Below, piece after piece: positions 1 to 9,060 of a DNA stretch of 64,000 nucleotides. Location of the stretch: positions 2,852,001-2,916,000 of the forward strand of contig NZ_CP019343.1 of NCBI RefSeq assembly GCF_002117105.1, read 5' to 3'. The translations under genes were made by a program, and so were the position numbers. Position 1 is the first letter of the stretch; each line of letters starts with the position of its first letter. Origin of the DNA: Oceanicoccus sagamiensis (lineage in GTDB: Bacteria; Pseudomonadota; Gammaproteobacteria; Pseudomonadales; Dasaniaceae). The notes beneath the pieces were generated by a model that ran no database searches, was not told the DNA's origin, and saw only the letters and a program-made list of their open reading frames with translations.

Positions 1-124
1 TATTAATAGCCTCAGAGTCTGCACCGCTAGAGTCAATGCTCAGCAGTGTTTGCTCCATGCCGTCCAGTCCTTCCAGGCTTTCTTCAAAAAAAACCTGATG
101 GAATTGCTCCAAATCTATAGCCAT
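1..124 (-). CDS. cheA: Chemotaxis histidine kinase CheA, N-terminal start (cut by window edge)
   Basis: Only the first 41 codons are inside the window. Read on the minus strand from the ATG at 124, the protein opens MAIDLEQFHQVFFEESLEGL and continues with an acidic, helical stretch ending in DSEAIN. This is the usual start of the CheA Hpt (P1) domain, in which a histidine shortly beyond the visible part receives phosphate. CheA phosphorylates CheY and CheB in response to chemoreceptors at the inner membrane. It lies 103 bases downstream of a cheY-like gene on the same strand, which fits a chemotaxis operon. The rest of the kinase is outside the window, so whether it is intact cannot be judged. 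Confidence 0.8.
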   Translation of the reverse strand, partial: MAIDLEQFHQVFFEESLEGLDGMEQTLLSIDSSGADSEAIN

Positions 125-227
125 TGCCTGCCTTTATCGGTGCTTACAACATATTGAAAGAACAGCTTACCCTCAACCGCGAGGTTGATGAGGCTTGCCA
201 GTGGCCGTTTTTAGTAGGCTGTGGTCT

Positions 228-590
228 TTAGCCCAATACGCGGTCCACCGTTGCCAGTAGTTTCTCGGGGTTAAACGGCTTTACTAGCCACCCTGTTGCT
301 CCTGCCTGTTTCCCTTCTGCCTTTTTTTCCGCCGATGACTCCGTAGTTAGCAGTAACATCGGAGTGTATTTGTAGTTCGGCAGAGTTCTTAAATTCTTAA
401 TTAAATCAATACCATTCATTACTGGCATATTGAGGTCGGTGATAACTGCGTCGTAGCTGCCACTTTTGGCTTTGGTCAGTGCATTTTGGCCATTGTCAGC
501 ATCGGCGACCTGGTGGCCGGATGATTGCAGGGTTGCAGAGACCATATTGCGCATCGATGCTGAGTCATCAACGATTAAAATATTTGCCAT
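228..590 (-). CDS. cheY: CheY-like single-domain response regulator
   Basis: This is a 120-residue receiver domain with no output domain. The acidic pair D8-D9 (LIVDDS), the phosphoacceptor D52 (VITDLNMPVMNG), the switch Thr in LLLTTESS and the conserved Lys in WLVKPF are all present. Such stand-alone receivers are phosphorylated by CheA and act on the flagellar motor or a twitching system. The gene sits between a STAS-domain gene (45 bases upstream) and cheA, all on the minus strand, which matches the cheY-like/STAS/cheA order of secondary chemotaxis clusters in Gammaproteobacteria. Whether it is the motor-binding CheY or a paralogue cannot be told from this fragment. Confidence 0.85.
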   Translation of the reverse strand: MANILIVDDSASMRNMVSATLQSSGHQVADADNGQNALTKAKSGSYDAVITDLNMPVMNGIDLIKNLRTLPNYKYTPMLLLTTESSAEKKAEGKQAGATGWLVKPFNPEKLLATVDRVLG

Positions 591-635
591 TGTTTGAAAA
601 GCTCCATTAGCGTTTTAGCGTAGTCGGTTAAATAA

Positions 636-920
636 TTACGTGTTTTCTAGCATCAGAGCCTGGCTTAAGCCTAGCTGCTGTGCTGTGGTTAATAGGGTGT
701 CGCTGGGCTTTTTCCAGATTAGGTGGCCACCTCTGCGGGTGACTTCTATGGCGAGAGCCGCTAGTAGTTGCAACCCGGCGGTATCCGCCTTGCTGACTTT
801 GTCGGCTTTAAGTTCTATAACAGCTGATTTTTGCAGGGATTTTTGCAGCCGCTGATGCATGCTATTGGCATGGGCGATATCAAGGTTTTCACCGCATGAG
901 AAGCTGGTACGGTTCGTCAT
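636..920 (-). CDS. STAS-domain protein of the chemotaxis cluster
   Basis: This 94-residue protein is a single STAS (anti-anti-sigma/SpoIIAA-like) domain. The signature loop KADTAGLQLLAALA occurs around residues 44-57, where the family has D-(S/T)-A-G before the long helix. Thr takes the place of the serine phosphorylated in SpoIIAA-type proteins. Small STAS proteins of this kind often open chemotaxis operons, and their exact job there is not settled. It is the first gene of the visible cluster: 45 bases to cheY, then cheA. MlaB-type STAS proteins are an alternative family, but the neighbours here argue for chemotaxis. Confidence 0.75.
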   Translation of the reverse strand: MTNRTSFSCGENLDIAHANSMHQRLQKSLQKSAVIELKADKVSKADTAGLQLLAALAIEVTRRGGHLIWKKPSDTLLTTAQQLGLSQALMLENT

Positions 921-1169
921 ATAAATCCTTTACATTACCTAAATCAGGGCCGGTACAACACAATCACTTAGTCGGCTTCAGTAAATATAGTCTACTTTAA
1001 TACGCTAGTTCAAAAATGTCGGCCGGGCAATCAAATACTTTAGTCTTTTGGTGGGCTATTATTATTAGCGGAGGTCCGCATACCGTCTTTTTAGCCAGAT
1101 TTTAAGTATTGGCCAAATCTGGAAAATGAGTATAAGTACATACACTTACATAAGGTAGAAAAGTGATAT

Positions 1170-1823
1170 TTAAGGCTTTTTGACTTTTTTAGGGTGTTTG
1201 CGGTTGGGGTAGCAGGTGGTGCAAATCTCGCAGACAGTGCCATCACAGCCTCGGGCGCTGCAATATTCACGGCCATAATAAATGATTTGCAGATGCAGGG
1301 CATTCCAGCTCTCGATAGGGAATAGGCGCTTTAAGTCTTTTTCGGTCTGGGTGACATTTTTGCCATTGGTCAGGCCCCAGCGCTGGGCCAGGCGGTGGAT
1401 ATGGGTATCAACCGGAAAAGCTGGCACTCCAAAGGCCTGTGACATCACCACACTGGCGGTCTTATGACCTACACCGGGCAGTTCTTCCAGTGCGTCCATA
1501 TCCTGCGGGACTTCACCGTCATAGCGTTCTACCAGCATGCCCGATAGAATTTTTATGGCTTTGGATTTTTGCGGTGACAGACCGCAGGGACGAATAATGG
1601 CTTTGATCGCCTCGACAGTTTGCTCAGCCATATCGAAGGGGTTGTCGGCTAGCTCAAATAGCGCAGGAGTGACCTGGTTAACCCGCTCGTCAGTGCACTG
1701 GGCTGATAGTAATACGGCAACCAGCAGCGTGTAGGGGTCTTTATGGTCCAGCGGGATAGGCTGCGTAGGGTAAAGTGTTTGCAGCTTTTGCTGGATATAT
1801 TCAACCCGTTGTTGTTTTAACAT
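1170..1823 (-). CDS. nth: Endonuclease III (DNA glycosylase/AP lyase)
   Basis: This 217-residue protein is a base-excision repair enzyme that removes oxidised pyrimidines and nicks abasic sites. The helix-hairpin-helix reads LPGVGHKTASVV with catalytic K121, and the catalytic aspartate is D139 in FPVDTHIHR; both positions match the E. coli enzyme closely. The iron-sulfur end is unusual. It has five cysteines (C188, C193, C198, C201, C204) instead of the textbook C-X6-C-X2-C-X5-C of the [4Fe-4S] loop. The gene starts 9 bases after the dapC stop and is probably the last gene of the map-glnD-dapC-nth operon. Confidence 0.93.
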   Translation of the reverse strand: MLKQQRVEYIQQKLQTLYPTQPIPLDHKDPYTLLVAVLLSAQCTDERVNQVTPALFELADNPFDMAEQTVEAIKAIIRPCGLSPQKSKAIKILSGMLVERYDGEVPQDMDALEELPGVGHKTASVVMSQAFGVPAFPVDTHIHRLAQRWGLTNGKNVTQTEKDLKRLFPIESWNALHLQIIYYGREYCSARGCDGTVCEICTTCYPNRKHPKKVKKP

Positions 1824-1832
1824 GGATCAGCG

Positions 1833-3044
1833 TTATCCCTGTTGTAAAGTGTTTACAAATTCCTTAATCCGCTGTGCTGCGCTAATACACTCTTCCAGCG
1901 GTGCTACCAAGGCCATTCTGACACGATTTTCCCCGGGGTTTAAGCCGTCAACAGTTCTGCCGATATAGCGGCCCGGCAGCACCGTAATATGCTGTTGGGC
2001 AAATAACTGCTGGGCAAAATCCGTGTCGCTAATCGGAGTTTTGGCCCAGAGATAAAAACCAGCATCGGGTTTTGATACCTCTAAGTCGTCACCGAGTATC
2101 TCTAATACCGCATCAAACTTGGCGCGGTACTGGTCGCGGTTAAGTTTGACATGGGCTTCGTCAGACCAGGCGGCAATACTGGCCAGTTGGTGCTGAATGG
2201 GCATGGCGCAGCCGTGGTAAGTGCGGTAAAGCAAAAAGGGCTTAAGGATATCCGCATCCCCGGCAATAAAACCGGAACGAAGGCCTGGCAGGTTAGAGCG
2301 TTTCGACAAGCTATGAAATACCACGCAACGGCTATAGTCGTCCCGACCTATCTCACTACAAGCCTGCAGCAAACCGGTAGGAGGGTGCTGTTCATCAAAA
2401 TAGAGTTCGGAGTAACACTCGTCACTGGCAATAATAAAATCATGTTTATCGGCAAGCGCGATTAATTGGTGCAGGGTTTTGCTGTCGAACACAGCACCGG
2501 TTGGGTTGCCCGGTGAGCAGAGAAATAATAATTGGCAACGTTGCCAAATCTCATCACTGACTGCGTCAAAGTCAGGAATAAAGTTATGCTCTTCCAGACA
2601 GGGTAAAAAGTGTGGTTCTGCACCGGCTAAAAACGCCGCCCCTTCATAAATCTGATAAAACGGATTGGGGGTGACAATCAATGGGTTGTCACCTGTGGTT
2701 CTATCTATAGCTGCCTGGGCAAAAGAAAAAATCGCTTCACGGGTGCCGTTGACGGGAATGACATGACGCTGCGGGTCAATACTGCCTGTCGTTAAATTAA
2801 AACGGCGCGTTAACCACTGGCCAATGGTGGCGTTTAATTCTGGCAGCCCTTTAGTGGTAGGGTAATTGGCCAGTTTGTCCATATTGTCATTCAGGCTTTG
2901 CTTAACAAAGCTCGGTGACTCGTGTTTGGGTTCGCCAATAGATAAGGCAATATGCGGCAAGTTTTCTGGTGGTGTTACCGCAGCTTTTAAAGCGTTGAGT
3001 TTTTCAAAAGGGTAAGGCTGTAAGCGGTTTAAATCCGGGTTCAT
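1833..3044 (-). CDS. dapC: N-succinyldiaminopimelate aminotransferase
   Basis: This 403-residue class I PLP aminotransferase forms N-succinyl-LL-2,6-diaminopimelate in lysine and peptidoglycan synthesis. It has the DapC-type opening NPDLNRLQPYPFEKL, the LSIGEPKHESP segment, PGNPTG near residue 180, and SLSKRSNLPGLR with the PLP-binding lysine. The neighbourhood supports DapC over other class I enzymes: it follows glnD by 22 bases, where E. coli has dapD, so a PII-modifying enzyme and a DAP-pathway enzyme are still linked. nth follows 9 bases later. The gene looks intact. Confidence 0.9.
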   Translation of the reverse strand: MNPDLNRLQPYPFEKLNALKAAVTPPENLPHIALSIGEPKHESPSFVKQSLNDNMDKLANYPTTKGLPELNATIGQWLTRRFNLTTGSIDPQRHVIPVNGTREAIFSFAQAAIDRTTGDNPLIVTPNPFYQIYEGAAFLAGAEPHFLPCLEEHNFIPDFDAVSDEIWQRCQLLFLCSPGNPTGAVFDSKTLHQLIALADKHDFIIASDECYSELYFDEQHPPTGLLQACSEIGRDDYSRCVVFHSLSKRSNLPGLRSGFIAGDADILKPFLLYRTYHGCAMPIQHQLASIAAWSDEAHVKLNRDQYRAKFDAVLEILGDDLEVSKPDAGFYLWAKTPISDTDFAQQLFAQQHITVLPGRYIGRTVDGLNPGENRVRMALVAPLEECISAAQRIKEFVNTLQQG

Positions 3045-3066
3045 ATTCAGTTCTTTTCTCTAATAA

Positions 3067-5757
3067 TTAAGCGGCAGCTTTTTCATCCAGCTCTTTACAA
3101 ATGGCGGCTTGAATTGCCGTGCATAATTCCGGGTCTTCAATCGGTTGTTGATGTTGGTCAGTAATAAAAAATACATCTTCTACCCGCTCACCCAGTGTGG
3201 CAATTTTTGCGTTTTGCAGTTGTATATTGTAGTCAAAAAATATTTTACCGATACGGGCCAGTAGGCCGGGGCGGTCCGGCGTCATGACTTCCAGTATGCT
3301 GTGGGTGCCCGATGGGTCGGTGACTAAAGTGGTCTGTGTAGGCACAGAAAATAATCGCATTTTTCGCGGCGTGCGGCGTTGCATAAAATCGATATAGTCT
3401 GTGGTTTGTTTAATATGCTCGGTTAGGAAATTTTTGATTTGCTCAGTTCTTTCCGGGTTGTCACCGATAGGTTGGCCGTTATTGTCCAGTACATAAAATG
3501 TATCCAGGGTGAAGCCGGTGCCTGAATTGTAGATACGGGCATCCTGAATATTTAAATCCAGCTGCTCAAGGCCAGAGGCGACCAGGGCAAATAAAGTGTC
3601 CTGGTGGCGGGCGTGAATAAAAATTTGTGTTGCCCCTTCAAAATCCAGATCGCTGGTTTCTTTCAGTAATACGAAGGGGTTCTCAGTATCATCGTGTTGG
3701 CTAATCGCTTCGGTATGCCAGACGATATCATCGACTTTTTCCCGTAAGAAATAGTCTTCTCCGGTTTTTGCCCAGACTTCATGGATCTCTTCTTCGGTAA
3801 AACCTAAGTCTTCCAATTGGTCGATGGCGGCGGTTTGTGTATCTCGAATCCAGTCGGCTTTATCGATGGGGTTTTCTAAACCGCGGCGCAATGCGCGTTT
3901 GGTTTCCGCATAAAGTTGGCGCAATAAAGAGGCGCGCCAGCTATTCCAAAGATTGGGGTTGGTGGCATTGATATCAGCCACAGTTAGGGCATAGATATAG
4001 TCCAAATGGGTTTGGTCGCCAACGACTTGCGCAAATTCCGCAATCACATCTGGGTCAGTAATATCTTTTCTTTGGGCAACGGATGACATCAATAGGTGGT
4101 GCTCAACTAACCAGCAGACCAGGTTGGCATCGTGCTTACCCAGCTCATGGCGCTCACAAAAATTCCGTGCGTCTACAATTCCCAGAGTGGAATGATCACC
4201 GCCACGCCCTTTAGCAATGTCATGATATAAGCCAGAGATATAGAGTAATTCAATTTTTGGCAGGCGTTTAACTACACGTGCAGCTACGGGGTATTTCTTT
4301 TTGGATTCTTCATAGTGAAAGCGGCGCATATTTTTGACTACTTCCATAATATGCGCATCCACCGAATAAATATGGAACAGATCGTGTTGCATCTGGCCAA
4401 TAATTTTGCCGAACTCGGGTAGATATTTGCCTAATACTCCAAAGCGCAGCATGCGGCGTAATTGCAGGGCCACTTTATGGGGGGAGCGTAATATTTCCAA
4501 AAAGGCGCGGGTATTTTGTGGGTCATTGCGAAACTCGTCATCAATAAGATGGCGGTTTAAGCGGATAAGGCGAATGGTCGATGCGCGGGCGCCATCAATT
4601 TTTGGGCTTTGCGCCATTAAGACAAAGATTTCTAATAAAGCGGAGGGGTTTTCTTCAAACACTTTATCATTGGCCGCTTCAATATGGCCGTTACGGACTT
4701 GAAAGCGGGAGTTTATTTTATACACTTCTTCCGCTTCACTGGCGCGCAAAATGGTTTCATCAAAATGCTGCATTAACACATCGTTAAGCTCACCCAGTGA
4801 TAAGGCCCAGCGATAGTAATATTGCATAAATTGTTCAACGGCCATTTTGGCATTGTCATCATCATAGCCAAACATTTTTGCCAGAGTGCGCTGATGGTCA
4901 AACAAAAGGCGATCTTCTTCGCGGTTGGTGATCATATGCAGGGCGTAACGCATACGCCACATAAAATCCATGCCACGGTTGAGAATATCCAGCTCTTCTG
5001 CCGTTAAGAAACCTTTGCCGATTAGCTCATCTACGCTATTGGTTGAGAAGTGGCGCTGGGCTATCCAGCTAATCATCTGGATATCGCGCAGGCCGCCCGG
5101 GGAGTTTTTAACATTGGCTTCCAGTACGTATTCACTATTGCCGTGTTTTTGGTGGCGAGCAATTTGCTCGTCCCACTTGGCGCGGAAAAATTGCTGGCTG
5201 GTCCACATATGGTCGGTACTGGTTGCTGCCATCATGCCCTGGTGAAGTAGAGCCTCGCCACATAGCACTCTGGATTCCATCAAGTTGGTCACCACGGTGA
5301 TATCTTTCTCAGCTTCCTGTGTGCATTCATCAATGGTGCGAACGCTATGGCCAATATCCAGATTAATATCCCAGAGCAGGGTGATAAAGTCGCTGATATT
5401 CTGTTGCAGTCGCTCTACGGCGGGTTCATCTTTTAGCAGAATCAATAGATCAATATCAGAATGCGGGTGCAACTCGCCACGGCCATAACCACCCACGGCA
5501 ATCAGGCAGATGTCATGATGATCACCCCAGTCAAAACGTTGCCAGCTTGCTTGCAGTAATTGATCGACAAAGTTAGCGCGGGCCCAGACCAGTTCACGAA
5601 TATAGGCGCCTTGCTGATACTGCTGGTGCAGAAAATCCGTCATGCGCTCAATATTTTTTTTCAGCAAGGGAATAGGGGATTTGGCGCTTTTAAGTGCCTG
5701 GGTAAAAAGCTCGGGGTCAAAAACCGTCGCCGGAATAGAAAAGGGCTGCTCGCTCAT
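3067..5757 (-). CDS. glnD: Bifunctional uridylyltransferase/uridylyl-removing enzyme GlnD
   Basis: This 896-residue protein is the glutamine sensor that adds UMP to PII (GlnB/GlnK) when nitrogen is short and removes it when glutamine is plentiful. Domains in order: a nucleotidyltransferase around residues 60-250 with GGYGRGELHPHSDIDLLIL carrying the metal-binding Asp pair; a linker; an HD hydrolase around 460-600 with YSVDAHIMEVV and GLYHDIAKGRGGDHS; and two C-terminal ACT domains (about 715-790 and 820-890, the second beginning near LEVMTPDRPGLLARI). The length is normal for the family. It is the second gene of map-glnD-dapC-nth, 40 bases after map. Confidence 0.96.
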   Translation of the reverse strand: MSEQPFSIPATVFDPELFTQALKSAKSPIPLLKKNIERMTDFLHQQYQQGAYIRELVWARANFVDQLLQASWQRFDWGDHHDICLIAVGGYGRGELHPHSDIDLLILLKDEPAVERLQQNISDFITLLWDINLDIGHSVRTIDECTQEAEKDITVVTNLMESRVLCGEALLHQGMMAATSTDHMWTSQQFFRAKWDEQIARHQKHGNSEYVLEANVKNSPGGLRDIQMISWIAQRHFSTNSVDELIGKGFLTAEELDILNRGMDFMWRMRYALHMITNREEDRLLFDHQRTLAKMFGYDDDNAKMAVEQFMQYYYRWALSLGELNDVLMQHFDETILRASEAEEVYKINSRFQVRNGHIEAANDKVFEENPSALLEIFVLMAQSPKIDGARASTIRLIRLNRHLIDDEFRNDPQNTRAFLEILRSPHKVALQLRRMLRFGVLGKYLPEFGKIIGQMQHDLFHIYSVDAHIMEVVKNMRRFHYEESKKKYPVAARVVKRLPKIELLYISGLYHDIAKGRGGDHSTLGIVDARNFCERHELGKHDANLVCWLVEHHLLMSSVAQRKDITDPDVIAEFAQVVGDQTHLDYIYALTVADINATNPNLWNSWRASLLRQLYAETKRALRRGLENPIDKADWIRDTQTAAIDQLEDLGFTEEEIHEVWAKTGEDYFLREKVDDIVWHTEAISQHDDTENPFVLLKETSDLDFEGATQIFIHARHQDTLFALVASGLEQLDLNIQDARIYNSGTGFTLDTFYVLDNNGQPIGDNPERTEQIKNFLTEHIKQTTDYIDFMQRRTPRKMRLFSVPTQTTLVTDPSGTHSILEVMTPDRPGLLARIGKIFFDYNIQLQNAKIATLGERVEDVFFITDQHQQPIEDPELCTAIQAAICKELDEKAAA

Positions 5758-5797
5758 GGTTGCAGTGTCTGCCTTAATTTGCTGTTTGTTGCTGGGT

Positions 5798-6580
5798 TTA
5801 GCCTTTGAAATAGGGCTCGTCTTTACGGGCGGTTAATACATCGACGCCGTCTGCGGTAATAACGAGGGTATGTTCCCACTGGGCTGATGGGCGGTTGTCT
5901 TTGGTGGTGACTGTCCAGCCATCTTTCTTGTTCAGTTTAACGTGGCGTTTGCCAGCATTAAGCATGGGTTCAATGGTGAAGGTCATGCCTTCTTTTAACA
6001 CCAGGCCAGCCCCTTTTTTACCATAGTGCAGTACCTGTGGTTCTTCATGGAAAACTTCGCCGATACCGTGGCCGCAATATTCCCGGACCACAGAGTAGTA
6101 ATTGGCCTCGGCATGCTTTTGGATAACATGGCCGATATCACCCAGAGTAGCGCCGGGGCGGACAATATCAATGGCTTTATAGAGGCACTCCTGGGTAATG
6201 GAGACCAGTCGCTGATTGTGTTTTAGCGGTTCACCGATATGGAACATCTGGCTGGTATCGCCGTGGAAGCCATCTTTAATTACAGTAATGTCGATATTGA
6301 TGATATCGCCGTTTTTAAGGATTTTCTTTTCAGAGGGAATGCCATGGCAGACCACCTCATTGACTGAGGTGCAGATGGACTTGGGGAAACCGTGGTAATT
6401 AAGCGGTGCAGGGATGGCTTGCTGGGTGTTGACGATATAGTCGTGACAGATTCTGTCCAGCTCATCCGTACTGATGCCTGCCTGTACGGAGGGGGCGATC
6501 ATTTCCAGTACTTCGGCGGCTAAACGGCCCGCTACCCGCATTTTCTCGATTTGATCAGCAGTTTTAATTGCAACGCTCAT
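5798..6580 (-). CDS. map: Type I methionine aminopeptidase
   Basis: This 260-residue cytosolic metalloprotease removes the initiator Met from new proteins. Metal ligands are visible in NIDITVIKDGFHGDTSQM (two Asp), YCGHGIG (His), FTIEPMLN (Glu) and the QWEHTLVIT end (Glu). The start is taken at the ATG at 6578-6580 (MSVAIKTADQIEKMRVAG), which matches the family. The frame stays open for 34 more codons upstream, but that extension is low-complexity and matches nothing in the family. It is divergent from rpsB, as in E. coli, and is probably the first gene of the operon with glnD, dapC and nth. Confidence 0.95.
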   Translation of the reverse strand: MSVAIKTADQIEKMRVAGRLAAEVLEMIAPSVQAGISTDELDRICHDYIVNTQQAIPAPLNYHGFPKSICTSVNEVVCHGIPSEKKILKNGDIINIDITVIKDGFHGDTSQMFHIGEPLKHNQRLVSITQECLYKAIDIVRPGATLGDIGHVIQKHAEANYYSVVREYCGHGIGEVFHEEPQVLHYGKKGAGLVLKEGMTFTIEPMLNAGKRHVKLNKKDGWTVTTKDNRPSAQWEHTLVITADGVDVLTARKDEPYFKG

Positions 6581-6851
6581 GGTGTTTTTTGGTTTTAACT
6601 CTTTGATATTAAAAGAAATTAACTCTGAGGCGGCCGTGGGTGACGCCGCGAACTCGCTATTGTAAACCAAGCTTGTCGGCAATAGCTAAAGTTATCTTCT
6701 GTTCAGGCTTATTAAACATAGCGTTATCCCTGCCTTCGCGCATTGCTGTCTGGGGCAAATATCGTGAGGCATGGCGCTGTCGTGTCTTGGCAGGGGTAAG
6801 CTGGGGGTGGAGTGAGCAAGGCCTTCAGGTTCGCGTAGTCATTCAGTCATT

Positions 6852-6921
6852 GTAGGGTGGATTATAATCCACCAGGCCTAGCCAGTAGCGGTCATAAGCG
6901 GTGGATTATAATCCACCCTAC
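6852..6921. repeat. REPIN-like inverted repeat, copy 1
   Basis: Two 22-base arms (6852-6873 and 6900-6921) are exact reverse complements separated by 26 bases. Each arm is GTAG plus the 18-base self-palindrome GGTGGATTATAATCCACC, or its complement. The same unit recurs at 21815, 48281, 50792 and 55995. Paired REP-like units of this kind are typical REPINs, which are non-autonomous elements moved by RAYT transposases. No RAYT gene is in the window. This copy lies in the divergent map/rpsB intergenic region, well upstream of the likely rpsB promoter. Confidence 0.9.
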
Positions 6922-6979
6922 GTCGTATTCGTGGGGATGAGGGCGAAGAGGCTGTAGCAGGCCCCAAATCAGGGGTAAA

Positions 6980-7008
6980 TTGACACAAAAACAGCACATT
7001 GGCTTTAA
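6980..7008 (+). promoter_or_regulatory. Candidate sigma-70 promoter for rpsB-tsf
   Basis: A perfect -35 box TTGACA at 6980-6985 is followed after 17 bases by a weak -10 CTTTAA (7003-7008). A better -10-like TATAAA at 7027-7032 has no good -35 at normal spacing, so the true start site may differ. This is the only strong promoter-like signal in the 647-base divergent gap 6581-7227. It would give an rpsB leader of about 200 bases, in line with the long S2 leaders of this class. Confidence 0.4.
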
Positions 7009-7109
7009 GTCGCCATGGTGTTGTGGTATAAAGCGCGCACTCAAATTTAGGGCCAGATTGTAAGCGGTAGCAATACCTCCTATTTCAACCCTGAAATTGA
7101 GTAAAACTA

Positions 7110-7227
7110 TTAACTAAATCCGCACATATACCGTCACATGGGTCAGGGTGCTCCCAACGGATACTTGAATCCGAACCGGAGTTGATCGATGGGGTATATG
7201 GAGGCCTAACCCGTAAAAGGTGTATTT
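7110..7227 (+). promoter_or_regulatory. Possible rpsB 5' leader (S2 autoregulation)
   Basis: The 110 or so bases before rpsB are G-rich and can form several short stems, for example GGAT...ATCC around 7159-7174. They end in the ribosome-binding site AAGGTG at 7216-7221, a few bases before the ATG. In Gammaproteobacteria, S2 binds its own mRNA leader to repress rpsB-tsf. I infer the same here from position and length only; I could not match a consensus structure. Confidence 0.3.
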
Positions 7228-7992
7228 ATGACTACTCAAGTAAGCATGCGTGACATGTTGCAAGCTGGCGTCCACTTTGGTCACCAGACTCGCTACTGGA
7301 ATCCAAAAATGGGCGAATATATTTTCGGCGCCCGTAACAAGATCCATATCATCAATCTGGAGCACACTGTTCCAGCCTTCAACGAAGCTTTAGCCTTTAT
7401 CCAGAAGCTAGCTGTTGGTAAAAACAAGATTTTATTCGTGGGTACCAAGCGTGCCGCCGGTAAAATCATGCAAGAGCAGGCCGTTCGCGCCAGCCAGCCC
7501 TATGTTAGCCACCGCTGGTTGGGCGGCATGTTAACAAACTACAAAACAATCCGCGGTTCTATCAAGCGTCTGCGTGACCTTGAAACTCAGCAGTCAGACG
7601 GTACTTTCGAGAAGTTGACCAAGAAAGAAGCCCTGATGCGCACCCGTGCGATGGAAAAATTAGAGCGTTCTATCGGTGGTATTAAGGATATGGGTGGTTT
7701 ACCTGACGCCTTATTCGTAATCGATGTTGATCAAGAGCGTATTGCGATTCAAGAAGCTAACAATCTGGGCATACCTGTTATCGGTATCGTGGATACTAAC
7801 AGCAACCCTGATGGTGTTGATTATGTTATCCCTGGTAACGACGATGCTATCCGCGCTATCAAGCTCTATGCAACAGCAGTTGCCGATGCAATCCTGGCCG
7901 GTAAAGTAGCCGACGGTTCTGCACCAAAAGATGAGTTTGTTGAAGAAGCTCCTGCTGCAGAAGCAGCACCAGAAGCGCCTGCCGCTGAGTAA
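7228..7992 (+). CDS. rpsB: 30S ribosomal protein S2
   Basis: This 254-residue protein is S2 of the small subunit. It opens with [20 protein letters not shown] and contains the family blocks [37 protein letters not shown] and [17 protein letters not shown]. The C-terminus (from about residue 235) is an Ala/Glu/Pro-rich acidic tail longer than in E. coli, which is common in marine gammaproteobacteria. It has a good Shine-Dalgarno (AAGGTG) and is followed by a strong terminator before tsf. Confidence 0.98.
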   Translation: MTTQVSMRDMLQAGVHFGHQTRYWNPKMGEYIFGARNKIHIINLEHTVPAFNEALAFIQKLAVGKNKILFVGTKRAAGKIMQEQAVRASQPYVSHRWLGGMLTNYKTIRGSIKRLRDLETQQSDGTFEKLTKKEALMRTRAMEKLERSIGGIKDMGGLPDALFVIDVDQERIAIQEANNLGIPVIGIVDTNSNPDGVDYVIPGNDDAIRAIKLYATAVADAILAGKVADGSAPKDEFVEEAPAAEAAPEAPAAE

Positions 7993-8013
7993 GTTCAGCA
8001 GCTAGTAAGCTTT

Positions 8014-8037
8014 AAAGGGGGCTGCGCCCCCTTTTTT
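8014..8037 (+). terminator. Intrinsic terminator between rpsB and tsf
   Basis: A perfect six-pair GC stem (GGGGGC at 8017-8022, GCCCCC at 8026-8031) with a 3-base loop is preceded by AAA and followed by six T. As in E. coli it probably works as an attenuator, so that only part of the transcripts reach tsf. Confidence 0.85.
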
Positions 8038-8104
8038 GAAACCTTTTTTTAGTTTTATGCGCTTTTCCTTCGGGGTTTAGTGCATGTGTTAGAGGAATAA
8101 GACG

Positions 8105-8968
8105 ATGGCAGCTATTTCTGCAAAAATGGTTAAAGAATTACGTGATCGCACCGGTCTTGGCATGATGGAGTGCAAAAAAGCACTGGCTGAAGCTGGCGGT
8201 GATATTGACGCGGCAATTGAAGAAATGCGTAAAAACAGTGGTATGAAGGCAGCTAAAAAAGCTGGCCGTACTGCTGCTGAAGGTGTGGTATCGGTTAAAG
8301 TGGCTGACGATGGCAGCTACGGCCTGGTAATTGAAGTAAACAGTGAGACTGACTTCGCCGCTCGTGATGAAGGTTTACTGGCTTTTGTTGGTCAGGTGAC
8401 TGATAAAGCCTTTGCTGACAAGCAAACGGATATCGAAGCCTTAATGGACGGTGACTTAAGCACTGCCCGTGAAGCTCTGGTACAGAAAATCGGTGAGAAT
8501 ATCTCGGTTCGTCGTAGCGACGTATTAGAGTCTGACGGTGTTGTCGGCAGCTACACTCACTCCAACAATCGTATCGCGGTATTGGTATCACTGAAAGGTG
8601 GTGATGCTGAGCTGGCTAAAGATATCGCTATGCACGTAGCGGCAGTTAACCCACAGGTTGTTCGCTCTGACGATATGCCTGCTGAAGCGGTTGAGAAAGA
8701 GAAAGATATCATCAAGGCTCAGCCAGATATGGAAGGCAAGCCAGAGAATATCGTTGAGAAAATGATGGTTGGCCGGATCCAGAAGTTCTTGAAAGAGAAC
8801 AGCTTGCTGGACCAGCCTTTTGTTAAAAACCCTGAAGTGACCGTTGGCCAGTTGGCGAAAGATGGCGGTGCTGAAGTGATTACCTTTGTTCGCTACGAAG
8901 TAGGCGAAGGTATCGAGAAGGATGAGACAGACTTCGCAGCTGAGGTTGCCGCTCAATTGAACGGTTAA
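8105..8968 (+). CDS. tsf: Elongation factor Ts
   Basis: This 287-residue protein is the nucleotide exchange factor for EF-Tu. The N-terminal UBA-like domain carries the conserved [18 protein letters not shown]. The core contains [12 protein letters not shown] (the TDF motif that contacts EF-Tu) and the later block [10 protein letters not shown]. An AGAGGAAT ribosome-binding site precedes the ATG. It lies between two strong terminators, the first separating it from rpsB and the second from pyrH. Confidence 0.98.
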   Translation: MAAISAKMVKELRDRTGLGMMECKKALAEAGGDIDAAIEEMRKNSGMKAAKKAGRTAAEGVVSVKVADDGSYGLVIEVNSETDFAARDEGLLAFVGQVTDKAFADKQTDIEALMDGDLSTAREALVQKIGENISVRRSDVLESDGVVGSYTHSNNRIAVLVSLKGGDAELAKDIAMHVAAVNPQVVRSDDMPAEAVEKEKDIIKAQPDMEGKPENIVEKMMVGRIQKFLKENSLLDQPFVKNPEVTVGQLAKDGGAEVITFVRYEVGEGIEKDETDFAAEVAAQLNG

Positions 8969-8980
8969 TCGAAGTTGTTA

Positions 8981-9006
8981 AAAAGGGGCCTTAGGGCCCC
9001 TTTTTT
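8981..9006 (+). terminator. Intrinsic terminator after tsf
   Basis: The stem GGGGCC (8985-8990) pairs with GGCCCC (8995-9000) around the loop TTAG. AAAA precedes it and six T follow. It marks the end of the rpsB-tsf unit, so pyrH probably has its own promoter in 9007-9050. Confidence 0.88.
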
Positions 9007-9060
9007 CTGTCTGACTGTTATACAATCACCCACCATAATCTTTTGCACCAGGAGTTTGTT

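Noticed and set aside
6581-6682. N-terminal extension of methionine aminopeptidase
   Set aside because: The 34 extra residues are not family-like and the ATG at 6578-6580 matches the usual start.
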